DNA of 64,000 nt from Manihot esculenta (lineage: Eukaryota > Streptophyta > Magnoliopsida > Malpighiales > Euphorbiaceae), in contig NC_035168.2 of the NCBI RefSeq assembly GCF_001659605.2, forward strand, positions 14,414,862 through 14,478,861. Reading direction: 5' to 3'. The position numbers were made by a program, and so were the translations under genes. The first letter of the stretch is position 1. The number at the start of each line of letters is the position of its first letter. Under the pieces are notes generated by a model. The model worked only from the letters and a program-made list of their open reading frames with translations. It searched no databases and had not been told where the DNA came from. Positions 45,501-57,311 of this stretch are shown here, in pieces.

Positions 45501-47440
45501 AGGATTGGCTAACCACTGTGGGTACATAACTTCTCTAATAAAGCCTGCCTCCTCTAGCTTTTGTACTTCCTCCTTAGTGGCCTGCTGCTTTTCCCTTCCT
45601 ACTACCCTCTTTTTCTGCTTTACTGGCCTGGCTTCAGGGAGGACATTCAGTCTATGGATCATCACCCCGGGGTCAATTCCGAACATGTCCGAAGGCTTCC
45701 AGGCGAAGCTTGATGCATGACCTCGAATCAAGGACATCACCTCGGCTTTCTGAAGGTTTTGTCTGTTTCCATTTCTGATAAGGAGAAAGTCTCTAGTTCC
45801 CCCACCGGCTCTGTTTTGGCTTCTGTTTTCTCATCTCGGACCTCCAGGACTTTTGAATCCATCTTTTCTTCTGTTAAGCTCGGCTCTGCTACGGTAGCCA
45901 GGTACACTGCCCTTGCTTCCTCTTGACTTCCCTGAACTGTTCCCACCCCTGCTTCTGTGGGGAATTTCATTGCCAAGTATCTGATACTGGTGACAGCTTC
46001 AAAGTCGAACAGCACAGGTCGTCCCAGAATCGCGTTGTAGCTTAGAGGGAGTTTAGCCACCAAGAACACCGCATAATGGGTGCGAGCCCTCGGGGCCTCT
46101 CCCAAAGTAAGGGCTAGTTTTACTTTCCCTTCCACTGTTACTGGTGCTCCTCCAATCCCTTTAATCGGGGCTTGATCCCGAACCAGTTGCTCTTTCGGAA
46201 TGCCCATCTGCTGGAAGACTCGATAAGGCAACAGTTTTACCTTGCTTCCATCATCCACCAAGATTTTCTTTACCCGATAATTATGAATAACAGCTTCAAT
46301 GACAAGGGCGTCATCGTGAGGCGTCTGAACACCCTGAACGTCCTCCGAGGAGAAAGTGATGGTTGTTGAAGAGTGTTCAACGATTTGCATGACCTCGGCA
46401 CTGCTAGTTTCTCCTTCTCTGCTTCTCTTTTTCCCCCTTCGACTCATCCGACCTCCCGTGCCTCCTACGATCATGTTGATAGTTCCACTGGACCCATCAT
46501 TCACAGTGTTAGCTCCTGTTCTTCTCGGCATTTGGGCTGCCGGATTGGGTTGAGGTCTCTGTCCTTCCGGTTTCTTTACAAAGTTCTTTAGGTGCCCTCT
46601 CTTTATCAACCTCTCAATTTCTGCAATCAACTGGAAACAGTTGTTGGTGTCGTGACCATGAGTTCGGTGGAACTGACAATATTTGTCAGGATTTCGCTGG
46701 TCGGCTTCCGCTTTCAGGGGCTTGGGCCATTGCAAGAATTCTTTGTCCTAGACGGCTACGAGCACTTCGGCTCTAGAGGCATTAAGTGGGGTCGGCTTCT
46801 CTGAAACCCATGAAGGAAGTGGCCTTTGTTCTGAGGACCGAGGGGGAAAAGGTCTTTGGTCCCTTCGCTCCCAAGGCTGTCTGTAAGGCTCGGAACTTTT
46901 GCCATGTTTCTTTTCATGCTTCTCCGGCCTCCTTTCCTCTGGGGCTTTCTCCTTGCCTGCCGTTCCCTTGGCGAATCGGCTTGTCACCAGAGCGTCATCC
47001 TGTCTTATATACTTCTCAGCCCTCTTCATTAGCTCGGCTAGTGAGGTCGGAGGCTTCCTGCTTAATGAATCGAAAAACTCGGCGGAGGTCGTCCCTTTCT
47101 GCATGGCCTCCATCGCCCTTCCTTCATCGAGCTCGGGAATCTGCAGGGCTTCTGTATTGAAACGAGCTACGTACTCTCTAAGCGATTCCTCCCGTCTTTG
47201 CCTTACTGTTTCCAGATAACTCGTCTTCCTATCCGCTGGCACCCCGGTGATGAACCGGCTAATGAAACGAGTGGCTAGGTCTCCAAAACTCCCAATGCTT
47301 CCAGTCTCCAGGCTGTTGAACCACGCTCGCGCTGGCCCTGAAAGTGTCGTTGGGAATACCTTGCACATCAAGGCATCCGATAAAGTTTGTAATTCCATGA
47401 AGGTCTTGTAATTCATGACGTGCTCCCTTGGGTTACCAGC
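42577..47440 (-). pseudogene. Element C gag-pol (Tat lineage), gag start deleted
   Basis: On the minus strand: Gag from NPREHVMNYK at about 47440 (N-terminus missing); CCHC-like YCQFHRTHGHDTNNC (near 46680); degenerate protease (VDDGSK, about 46250); reverse transcriptase with YVDD (about 45160); RNase H; a second, archaeal-type RNase H with YVDGASG and NNAAEYEA (about 44090-44300); integrase zinc region (CDTC near 43500); and core (ISDNGRQF near 43220, GQTEVTNR near 43110), ending near 42577. Lesions: TAG near 46748, a frameshift near 45740-45755, a stop near 44871, TAG near 43983 and TAG near 43545. The double RNase H is a Tat-lineage mark. It is non-functional as it stands. Confidence 0.92.
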
Positions 47441-47702
47441 TCATCTTATGATGTATCGCCCATTGGGGCATTGATGAGATCCCACAGAGGGATCATGATT
47501 ATGATTATGGCTATGTGCAGTGCATGTTCAGGTTGAGTTGGATGTATGAAAGAAAAGTTTTAAATTTTTTTTATGTATGTTGTGATCATGTATGGGATTA
47601 AACAGGTTTTCAGGTTGCAAGTCAGGCTTGCTACGGGTCTTGGCGGCCTTAAGCCGACCCGGATCCTAACGCCGGTAGCGGTCCGATTTTCGGGTCGTTA
47701 CA
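47441..47702 (+). mobile_element. Fragment J': end of a + strand LTR joined to truncated gag of C
   Basis: It matches 59353-59615 (end of solo LTR J) almost base for base, ends GGGTCGTTACA and is followed by CCAAC, as J is. Its left edge is a blunt junction with C gag at about 47440, a deletion scar. Confidence 0.88.
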
Positions 47703-49310
47703 CCAACTGTGCCAGAACGTAGAATGGATCCTGGTCTTTCCCTTACATAGTGCCAGCGAACGTAGAATGGGTCCCACTGGTCTTACATTCCGTACCATAC
47801 ATATCACATCGTCATATCATAGGTCGAGGGCTATGGATCATCCAACATTCATCCACATCAACATTTAAAATATGCAATGCAACATATTGGTGAATTCTAA
47901 TGCAAGCAACCTAATTCATCACATGACATTCATGATGCATGATCATGCTCAATCCTTGCAATTGATTTGCTTAAAAACATAAATGGTTATTCCACTCACC
48001 TCTGGATAGCTCTGACCAGACACTGGGGCAACAGACTCACTGCTGGGGTCCTCGGTTCCTCGGGTCCGAACCTACACAGGTGGACTCAAATGAGGGACCA
48101 AACATACATGAACAAAACTCTAAACTATTCCCCAAAAACCCCCTAAAACATCATGGAATGATCATAGAAAAACATGCAAGAAAGGGCTGGACAGGGCACT
48201 TTCGGCGGCAGGTTCGGCGGCCGAAAGTCCCTCCAGAGCCGAAAGTCAGGCAGGTTCGGCGGCACCTTCGGCGGCCGAAACTCCCAGACAGAGGCGAAAC
48301 TCATGCATGTTCGGCGGCACTTTCGGCGGCCGAAACTCCCAGACAGAGATGAAAGTCTCCTTTCGGGGGCAAGCTTCGACAGCCGAAGGCTGCCTCCACA
48401 AGCACGTTCGGCGGCCGAAAGTTCCTTCGGCTGCCGAACCTGGTTTCTCCTAGAATGGCAGAAACTCAGCTCCCTTATGCATTTATGCCTCCACTCTCAT
48501 CCAAACATGCATAAACCTATTCTACAACACTCATACACAAGCATACAAGTTCCTAGGGGCATCAACTAACTAAAACCCCATCTAAAACACATCAAACATA
48601 CATTTGCTAGCCACATTGTTCAAAATCACATCAAAAACCCATAAGCTCAACATAAGCTACACATGCATTTTCTACCCCATGAACTTGCATAAAACTTGCT
48701 TAAAACATAAAGTAAGCTAGAGATCGACTCTTACCTCTTGAAGATCGAGGGTAGAGGCGATCTAACTTGGAGTTGGAAGCGATTTGAGTTCTTGAACCTC
48801 AAAGCTCCAAAACTTACTCAAAACTCGAAAATCTTCAAAACAAGATGAAAACTAGTGAAAAACTCAAAAGATCTGAAGGAAAAGACTCAAGATCGGTGAG
48901 GGGTGGCGGAGAACTCACCTTGGCCGGAAATGGGGAAAAAGCTCGCCCGTTTTCGGCTAAGGGACCCTTTTATAGTGGCTGGCCAGGCCACGTTCGGGGG
49001 CCGAACGTGCCTCCGCATGCATGCCATGTTCGGCGGCCGAACTTGAGGTTCGGCGGCCGAACCTAGACTTTCCCCACTTATGCTTTCGGGGGCCTAAAGG
49101 CGCTCCCGAAGGCATGCATGTTCGGCGGCCGAACCTGAGTTTTCCTTCAAGGTTGTTTTTATGCAAAAACTCATTTCTATTCTACTTAAAACCATGGAAT
49201 ACCTTAAAACATTTTATAAAAACATGATTCTACCCTACTAGAGGCTTCCAACATCCGAGATTCCACCGGACGGTAGGAATTTCGATACCAGAGTCTAGCC
49301 GGGTATTACA
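47703..49310 (-). repeat. Element D 3' LTR, truncated
   Basis: 1608 bp matching 59616-61242 of the D 5' LTR. The end next to the PPT is intact (GGGTATTACA on the plus strand). The other end stops at J'. A TATA box is on the minus strand at 48966-48974. One clear length difference is a missing 20-bp palindrome-containing block near 49125. Confidence 0.92.
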
Positions 49311-49347
49311 TTCTCCCCCCCTTAAGAACATTCGTCCCCGAATGTTC
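49311..49347 (-). promoter_or_regulatory. Element D polypurine tract and stem-loop
   Basis: TTCTCCCCCCCTTAA (plus) is the inverted PPT. GAACATTC (49326-49333) and GAATGTTC (49340-49347) are the 8-bp arms seen also in A and B. Confidence 0.8.
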
Positions 49348-49418
49348 CTCAACTAGCACAGAGCATGGCATAAAACATAACATACATACATAGCACATAA
49401 ACACATAGAGATCTAACC

Positions 49419-52293
49419 TTAAAAGAGATGAGGGTACTGCTGGAGCATAGACTCCCGTGTCTCCCAAGTGCATTCCTCCAAATTGTGGTGGTTCCACAGG
49501 ACTTTCACCATCGGGATTTCCTTGTTTCTTAGCTTTCTGATCTGGGTGTCTATGATCCGTACTGGCTGTTCAACATAGGTGAGATCCTCTTGGACCTCCA
49601 CATCAGGCTCACTAAGAACCTTGCTCGGATCTGACACAAACTTCCTCAACATTGAAACATGGAAAACCGGATGGATTCTTTCTATTGAAGCAGGTAAATC
49701 CAGCTTGTACGACACATTCCCAATCTTCTGCAAGATTTCAAAGGGTTCGATGTATCGTGGGGCTAGTTTACCTTTCTTCCCAAAGCGAACCACTCCTTTC
49801 ATAGGAGACACCTTGAGCAATACCAGATCCCCCTCCTGAAATTCTACCTGCCGCCTGCGGATGTCTGCATAACTCTTCTGTCTGCTTGCAGCAGTCTTGA
49901 TTCGTTCTCTGATTATGGGTACCACCCTGCTGGTGATCTCAACAAGCTCAGGCCCTGCCAAGGCCTTTTCTCCAACTTCCTCCCAGCAAACAGGTGACCT
50001 GCACTTCCTCCCATATAAAGCTTCATAGGGAGCCATCCCGATGCTAGCATGATGGTTGTTATTGTAGGCAAACTCCACCAAAGGTAGATGCTGCCTCCAA
50101 GAACCGCCAAAATCCAGCACACACATTCTGAGCATATCCTCTATGGTCTGGATGGTCCTTTCTGATTGTCCGTCCGTCTGTGGGTGGAAGGCAGTACTGA
50201 AATCCAACCTGGTACCCATGGCATTCTGCAGACTCCGCCAAAACCTGGAGGTGAACTGGGGCCCTCTATCTGACACTATCGAAACAGGAACCCCATGCAG
50301 CCTGACAATTTCATCAACATATACCTGCGCCAACTTGTCCACAGAGTAGGCACTCCTGACAGGAATGAAGTGAGCAGATTTGGTGAGTCTGTCCACAATC
50401 ACCCATATGGAGTCCACTCTGTTGGACGCCGCCGGTAACCCCACTACGAAGTCCATAGCTATATTCTCCCATTTCCACTCTGGAATAGGTAGCGGGTTAA
50501 GCATTCCAGCCGGCTTCTGATGTTCCAGCTTCACCCTCTGACCACTTCGCAGGCTGACACATACTGTGCCACTTCTTTCTTCATAGCTGGCCACCAATAA
50601 ACCTTCTTTAGATCTTGATACATCTTGGTGGCCCCGGGGTGAATGCTGTATCTTGCATTATGAGCCTCTCTCATAATGTCTCCTTTTAGCCCTATGTCAT
50701 CTGGTACACATAGTCTGCTCCCATAGCGGAGGATCCCCTTGCTGTCGAATCTGAACTCACTATCATTGCCTGACTGAACAGTCCTGGCAATCTTTACTAA
50801 CTCCGGGTCCTCATGCTGTTTCTGAGCCACCTGCTCCAGAAACACGGGTGCCACTCTCATCTGGGCCACCAAGGCACCTGTACTAGACAACTCCATCTGT
50901 AGACCTTCCTCAATGAGCTTGTAAAACTCCTTCACCACTGGCCTCCTCTCTGCCGATATGTGGGATAAACTGCCGAGTGATTTCCGGCTTAAGGCGTCTG
51001 CCACAACGTTCGCCTTACCCGGATGGTATTGAATCTTGCAATCATAGTCACTCAGCAGCTCCACCCATCTTCTCTGTCTCAAGTTCAAATCTCTTTGACT
51101 CAGGATGTACTGCAGGCTTTTATGATCTGTAAAGATCTCACATTTAACCCCATAGAGGTAGTGCCTCCACATCTTGAGTGCAAAGATTACTGCTGCCATC
51201 TCCAGGTCATGTGTGGGGTAATTCAACTCATGCTTCTTCAGCTGCCTAGAAGCATAAGCGATCACCCTCTCATTCTGCATTAGTACACAACCCAGTCCCA
51301 CACGGGATGCATCACAAAAGACTGTAAAGTCCTCATCACTAGATGGCAGAGCTAAAACTGGTGCTGAAGTCAACTTCTTCTTAAGCTCTTCAAAACTCTC
51401 TTCGCACTGGTCGGTCCACACAAACTTCTGATTCTTCCTGGTTAGTCTGGTCAGAGGGGCTGCAATCTTTGAGAAGTCCTGAACGAACCTCCTGTAGTAA
51501 CCTGCCAAACCCAAGAAACTTCTAATCTCTGTCACTGAAGTGGGTCTAGGCCAGTTAGCCACAGTTTCTGTCTTCTTGGGGTCCACCTCAATCCCATTCT
51601 CTGACACTACATGCCCCAAGAACGAAATGCTCCTCAGCCAGAACTCACATTTAGAGAACTTGGCATACAAGCCATGTTCCCTCAAGGTCTGCAAGACCAA
51701 CCGCAGATGATGGGCATGCTCCTCTGCATTCCTGGAATACACCAAGATATCATCTATGAAGACAATAACAAAGTGATCCAGGTATTGACTAAACACTCTG
51801 TTCATTAGGTCCATGAATGCTGCAGGGGCGTTAGTTAACCCGAACGGCATTACAAGGAACTCAAAATGCCCATATCTGGTCCTGAAAGTTGTCTTCGGCA
51901 CATCTTCATCCCTTATTCTTAGCTGATGGTACCCCAATCTTAGATCTATTTTGGAGAAACAACCCGCTCCTGCTAGCTGGTCGAATAGATCATCGATCCT
52001 TGGCAGAGGGTACCTATTTTTGGTAGTGACTTTGTTCAACTGCCTGTAGTCGATACAAAGTCTGAGGGACCCATCCTTCTTTCTCACAAACAAGACCGGA
52101 GCACTCCAAGGTGAGGTACTCTGTCGGATGAAGCCCTTTTCTACCAGCTCTTGCAACTGCTCTTTCAATTCCTTCAACTCGGCTGGGGCCATCCTGTAGG
52201 GAGGGATAGAGATCGGTCTAGTTCCAGGCACCAACTCTATCTCGAACTCTATCTCCCTAGCAGGTGGTAAACCTGGAAGCTCGTCTGGAAAGA
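49419..52293 (-). pseudogene. Element D pol, 3' part (RT to chromodomain)
   Basis: From the G insertion at 52293, the minus strand encodes reverse transcriptase (FIDD near 51750), RNase H (CDAS near 51310), the integrase zinc region, core (SDRGPQF near 50255) and chromodomain to the stop at 49419. A one-base deletion near 50540, in the last zinc-binding Cys codon of the integrase N-domain, shifts the frame. Otherwise the reading frame is open, so the copy is young apart from the G insertion. Confidence 0.93.
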
Positions 52294-54238
52294 TGTAATA
52301 CCCGGCTAGCTCAGGCATCGGAATTCTTACCGTTCGGTGGAATTTGAGGATGTCGGAGTTGTCTAGAAGGGTAAGAGAATGGTTTTCTAAATGGTTTTCT
52401 AAATGTTTTTACATGGTTAAAGGTTTTGAATGAGTTGTGGCTCGAATTTTGAAGAGAAAAGACCATGGGGCCTTTTGCCATGTTCGGCCGCCGAAGGTAA
52501 TGTTCGGCTGCCGAAAGTGCTATAGATTCAGCTTCTGAAGGTCACGTTCGGCCCCCGAACGTTGCATGGTTTTGCATGCAGGTTTGGCAGCCGAAGGTGA
52601 GTCGGCCAGCCCTCTATTTCAGCGCCTCCAGTCGGTGACATGGATAGATTTCATTTCCTTTCACTTCCTGAGGTGAGGCCACATCCTCCATGAGTCACTT
52701 GTATCCTTTTAGTGAAGCATGTAAAGATTTAATGAGTTGGTTTGTGGTTGTGAAGGGTTTCCGTGAAAAAGAGAGGTTTAGTGGTGTGGAGAAGGTGAAG
52801 ACGAAGTTGGTGCCTAGGTTTGAGTTCCGATCGTTCAGCTTCTTGTATCAAGAGGTAAGTAAAGATCTTGAGCTCCTTTTGTCGATTTTATAGAGGTTTT
52901 ATGGAAGTTTTGGGTAGAGATGCGTGTTTAGGTTTTAAAGTATGTTTTTGATGTCTTGATGATGGAAGTGTGTTTATATGTTCTGTTTGTTGCTTTTGTT
53001 GGGGTTGTAAGGTAGTTTTGGACCCCTTTGTGCATATACTTGAGTATATGTGTGTTAAGGAGTTGTGTTATGCATGTTTTGGGTGTTAGAATGGATTGAG
53101 GAGCTTGGTGGTGCCCGAAGCTGAGTTCTGGATGAACTCAGGTTCGGCAGCCGAAGGTGCATTCGGCCGCCGAACCTCTTAAGAGGTGGCTTTGGCTGCC
53201 ATAGCTCACCCCCGAGAGTTTTGATGTTCGGCTCTGGAAGGGGGATTCGGCCGCCGAAGGTTAGAGACTTTCGTCTCTGGAGTATGTTGTGGCCCCCGAC
53301 CCTTGCCCCCGAAAGGGTTCGGCAGCCGAAAGTGGACATTCGGCCGCCGAAAGTATGCGAGTTTCGGCTCTGGACAGGGCATTCGGCCGCCGAACCTGCT
53401 GCCGAATGTGTTCTGTCTAGCTTTTCTGTTGCATGCTTTAGATGAGTGTTCTAAGAGCTTTTGAGGGGTTTTGGGCTGTTATTTTAAAGAGTTGTTTAGC
53501 GTATGTTTGCCACCTCATTCGAGTCCATTTGTGTAGGATTGGACCCGAGAGATCGAGGAGGTCATCAGTGGTAGGTGTTGCAGAGTTAGTTCTGTTTTCT
53601 GCTAGAGGAGCAGAGGTGAGTGGAACTAAACTTAATGCGTTTAAGTAAGAAATAAACTACTTCCAGCATAGTTCATGCATCATGAGTATATAGTAGGTTG
53701 CTTGCATTAGAGTTCACGAATATGCCGCATTGCATTACATACTTGTTGTTGTGGGTACATGTTGAATGATCCAATAGTCTCAGACAGGAAGTCCAGGAGC
53801 CTCTGACTATGCCCTGGCAGGTATATGTGAAGTCCAGGAGCCTTTGACTACGCCCTAGCAAATGGTAAGTACGGATGACAGGAAGACCAGGTGCTCGATT
53901 CTACGCCCTGGCACAGAGTTACTGGGACTATGTGGTGACAGGTTTACCCTTGATGTGGATTGTCTGTGATATGATGCATTCCATAAGATCATATGTCATA
54001 TATGTATATGTGTATATAACACCTCTGTACTTACCATTGCCAGGGCGTAGTCAAAGGCTCCTGGTCTTTACTATACCTGCCAGGGTTTAAAAGACTAGGA
54101 GTCGAGTCGGATCATGTATGGGATGTTTGGAGTTCAAGTTAGGCTTGCTACGGGTTCTGGCGGCCTTAAGCCTATCTGGATCCTAGCGCCGAGCAGTTTG
54201 GGCCGTTACAGAGAGGTACTGGTTTTCGGGCTGTTACA
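52294..54238 (+). mobile_element. Element G: solo chromovirus LTR inserted in D pol
   Basis: 1945 bp, flanked by perfect AAAGA at 52289-52293 and 54239-54243. It begins TGTAATACCCGG and ends GGGCTGTTACA. It lies between the protease and reverse transcriptase regions of D. Palindrome clusters are near 52480-52600 and 53140-53410, and hairpin-array remnants near 53785-53920. Confidence 0.95.
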
Positions 54239-54243
54239 AAAGA

Positions 54244-56347
54244 CATCCTGAAACTCTCTGACAACTGGCACTGAGGCTGGCTCCCTGACTTGACTGCTAA
54301 GCTCTCTCACATGAGCCAAATACCCCTGACATCCCTTCCTAAGCAACCTACGAGCCTGAAGAGCTGATATCAGACCTCTAGGTGTGCCCCTCTTGTCTCC
54401 TCTGAAGACGACCTCTGACCCGTTCTGATCTCTGAACCTGACTACCTTGTCCCTGCAGTCCAAGGTAGCACCATGTGTAGATAGCCAATCCATCCCTAGA
54501 ATGACGTCAAAGTCTGTCAAATCTAGAACCACCAGGTCGGCAGAGAGGCATCTTCCCTCAACAAAAACTGGACTGTACTGGCAGACCGACTCTGCCACTG
54601 ACGGGTCACACTTGGGTCCACTGACCCATAGGGGACACTCTAACCCAGAGACTATCAGACCCAACCTCTCAACGGCTCTCGGAGCAATAAATGAATGAGA
54701 TGCACCCGGGTCCATTAAAGCATACACATCAGAACACCCAATGACGAGATTACCTGACACCACTGTGTTGGATGTGTTAGCCTCCTGCTGAGTCATGGTG
54801 AAGATCCTAGCTGGAGCTGATGGACCTTCACCTCGGGAACCAGAAGAAGAGGCTGCCCCTCTCCCTCTACCTCTGCCACTGCCCTGAGTTGTGGCTGGAG
54901 CTGCTGGCTGTGCCACACTACCAGAAGCTGTCTGCTGGGGCTGGCCCATAAAAGGTGCTCTAGGACACTCCCGAGCCATGTGTCCCTCCTGTCCACATCT
55001 GAAACATGTATTAGTCCCAGCTCGACACACTCCCCTGTGCGGCCTTCCACATCTCTGGCATTCTGTACCATCTGAGCCTGAGCTCGAGCCACCGCCAAAT
55101 CCCAGACCGGATTTCAACTTATTCCAAAACTTATTCTTCTTCGGCTTCTTGGTGGTGTTATCCCACCTCTTCTTACTTGAGCTCTGAGAAGAGAGACCTG
55201 GCCCTCCTCTGCCTGGGGTCTTAACCCCTGAAGACTGGGTCACTGACTGCTTCACTAACCCCTCAACTATAGCACTTGCCTCCATCCTTCGAGCCATATC
55301 CACCACAGTGTGGAAACTTTCCCTCTCAACTGACTGAATCAACGAGGAGTACCTAGAATGCAGCTTCATAACATACCTCTTGGCTTTCTTCGTATCTGAA
55401 TCTAGAGCTTGCCCTGAAAAAGGCAATAGCTCTAAGAATTTATCCGTGAACTCCTCCACACTCATGTGCTCTGTCTGCCTCAGCTGTTCAAACTCAATCA
55501 TCTTCAGTTCTCTGGAACTGTATGGAAAAGCCCATCCCGCGAACTCATTCGCAAATTCCTCCCATGTCATGCCATCTAGTCTCGGGTCCACATAACACCT
55601 GAACCATTCCCGTGCCTTCTTGCACTTTAAGGTGAACCCTGCCATCTGAATGGCCCTGCTGTCATCTGCCCCTAGCTCATCAGTTATTGTCTTCACTACT
55701 CTCAGATACTCAAAGGGGTCATCCCCTGACTTGTATTTGGGAGCATCCAGCTTAAGGTAATCTGTCATCTTTACTTTGCTCCCACCGGCTGAGCTAGGTC
55801 TGGGAGGCTGAGTAACTGGGGCTGCTGGTTCTGTAGGTGGTGGAGGTGGGGGTGCAGCATTCCCCGAGGTGGGGTTTGCCGGGTTTGGATAGAAGGGTGA
55901 GGGTGGATAAGCTGGGTACTGTGTGTAAGGTGGATAGAAAGGTGGATAAGGCATGTAGGTAGGGTAGGGGTCAAAGCTGGAATAATCCGATGTGCCTCCC
56001 ATCGGATACCCTGAACCCTGTGGAAAGGGTGCATGATGGGGTGGAAAACCATACCCCGAGGCCTGAACGCCTCCCTGAGACTCCCCTGTCCCCTCTTCCT
56101 CCATGCTCACATCCAGGTTCCCATCCCTCCTCTGATCCTCTTCCGTAACCTCCCTCACATCTGAAGAACTTCCTCCTCTATCTGTCCCCCTTCTGCTAGC
56201 GTCAAAAGACCTTCTAGGGTCCCTTGACACTCTTTCTCTGTTGGCTCTACAAGACATTGCCCTAGGCAATGTAGGAGGACGGGCGCTCATGCCCTCATCC
56301 TCAGGTGGTACTCCAGTCAATCTTGCAGATCGACGGGTTCCTCTCAT
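54244..56347 (-). pseudogene. Element D gag and protease part
   Basis: ATG at 56347 on the minus strand opens a frame of about 700 codons up to the G insertion at 54238. It carries an N-terminal basic region, a Pro/Tyr-rich stretch (about 55850-56000, many PY/YP pairs), the retrotransposon Gag domain (about 55270-55770), CCHC CFRCGQEGHMARECP (near 54970-55010) and protease DPGAS (near 54700). No internal stop is present. The only break is solo LTR G, so gag itself may still be translatable. Confidence 0.93.
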
Positions 56348-56601
56348 CCTATTTCTGAAAAACAGTACACATCACAAAAACATTAGCATCATATGGTTCA
56401 TGTGGGCACACATGAACCCTCATCACATATACATCATTCATATCATAGCATCAATGCACATGTATATAATCATGGCATTACACATCATCATACAAGACAG
56501 GACTCCACATCCTATCCTAGTGGACATGATCTTTCCTATTGTGCTTGACCTTCTAGAACATCTATGAGCCCGACACTCTAGGTCCGATCCTATGAACCTA
56601 G

Positions 56602-56614
56602 GGCTCTGATACCA
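56602..56614 (-). promoter_or_regulatory. Element D primer binding site (initiator Met-tRNA type)
   Basis: On the minus strand TGGTATCAGAGCC follows three bases after the 5' LTR end at 56618. It is the standard plant site without the change seen in B. Confidence 0.9.
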
Positions 56615-56617
56615 TTC

Positions 56618-57311
56618 TGTAACGACCCGAAAATCAGACCGCTACCGGCGCTAGGATCCGGGTCGGCTTAAGGCCGCCAAGACCCGTAGCAAGCCTAACA
56701 TACATCCTAAAAACCTGTTTAATCCCATACATGATCAACAACATACATAAAAATTTAAAACTTTTCTTTCATACACCCAACTCAACCTGAGCATGCACTG
56801 TACATAGCCATAATCATAACCATGACCCCTCTGTGGGATCCCATCAATGCCCCAATGGGCGATACATCATAAGATGAGTTGGCTTACATGAACATTATAA
56901 AACATCTTTGATCATGTATTAAAAGAGGTACCTCATACATAAAGTCAAGCACAATCTCTAATCCTCAATATCATTACATGACTGAAACTGTACTTTTACA
57001 TAACATTAATACATTCATCATGTCCACACTATCTCTTACATACACAAGACTTCAATACTCTTGTAAACCTCCTGGTCTACCCTGTACCTGCAATCCTGGG
57101 GAAAATTTGGGAGAGGGGTGAGCTACTAGAGCCCAGTGAGCAGAATAATAAAACATTTAAAAACATATGATAACATGGAATGCATCACATCACAGCTAAT
57201 CACATCAAGGATGAACCTGTCACCAATAGCCCTCTACATGGTCCAACTGTGCCAGAACGTAGAATGGGTCCTGGTCTTTCCCTTACATATCATAACATAA
57301 CAGTGTCCAAA
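56618..57311 (-). repeat. Element D 5' LTR, inner part
   Basis: It begins (plus strand) TGTAACGACCCG beside the PBS and runs to solo LTR J, where the target CCAAC appears as CCAAA at 57307-57311. The outer part resumes at 59616. Confidence 0.92.
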
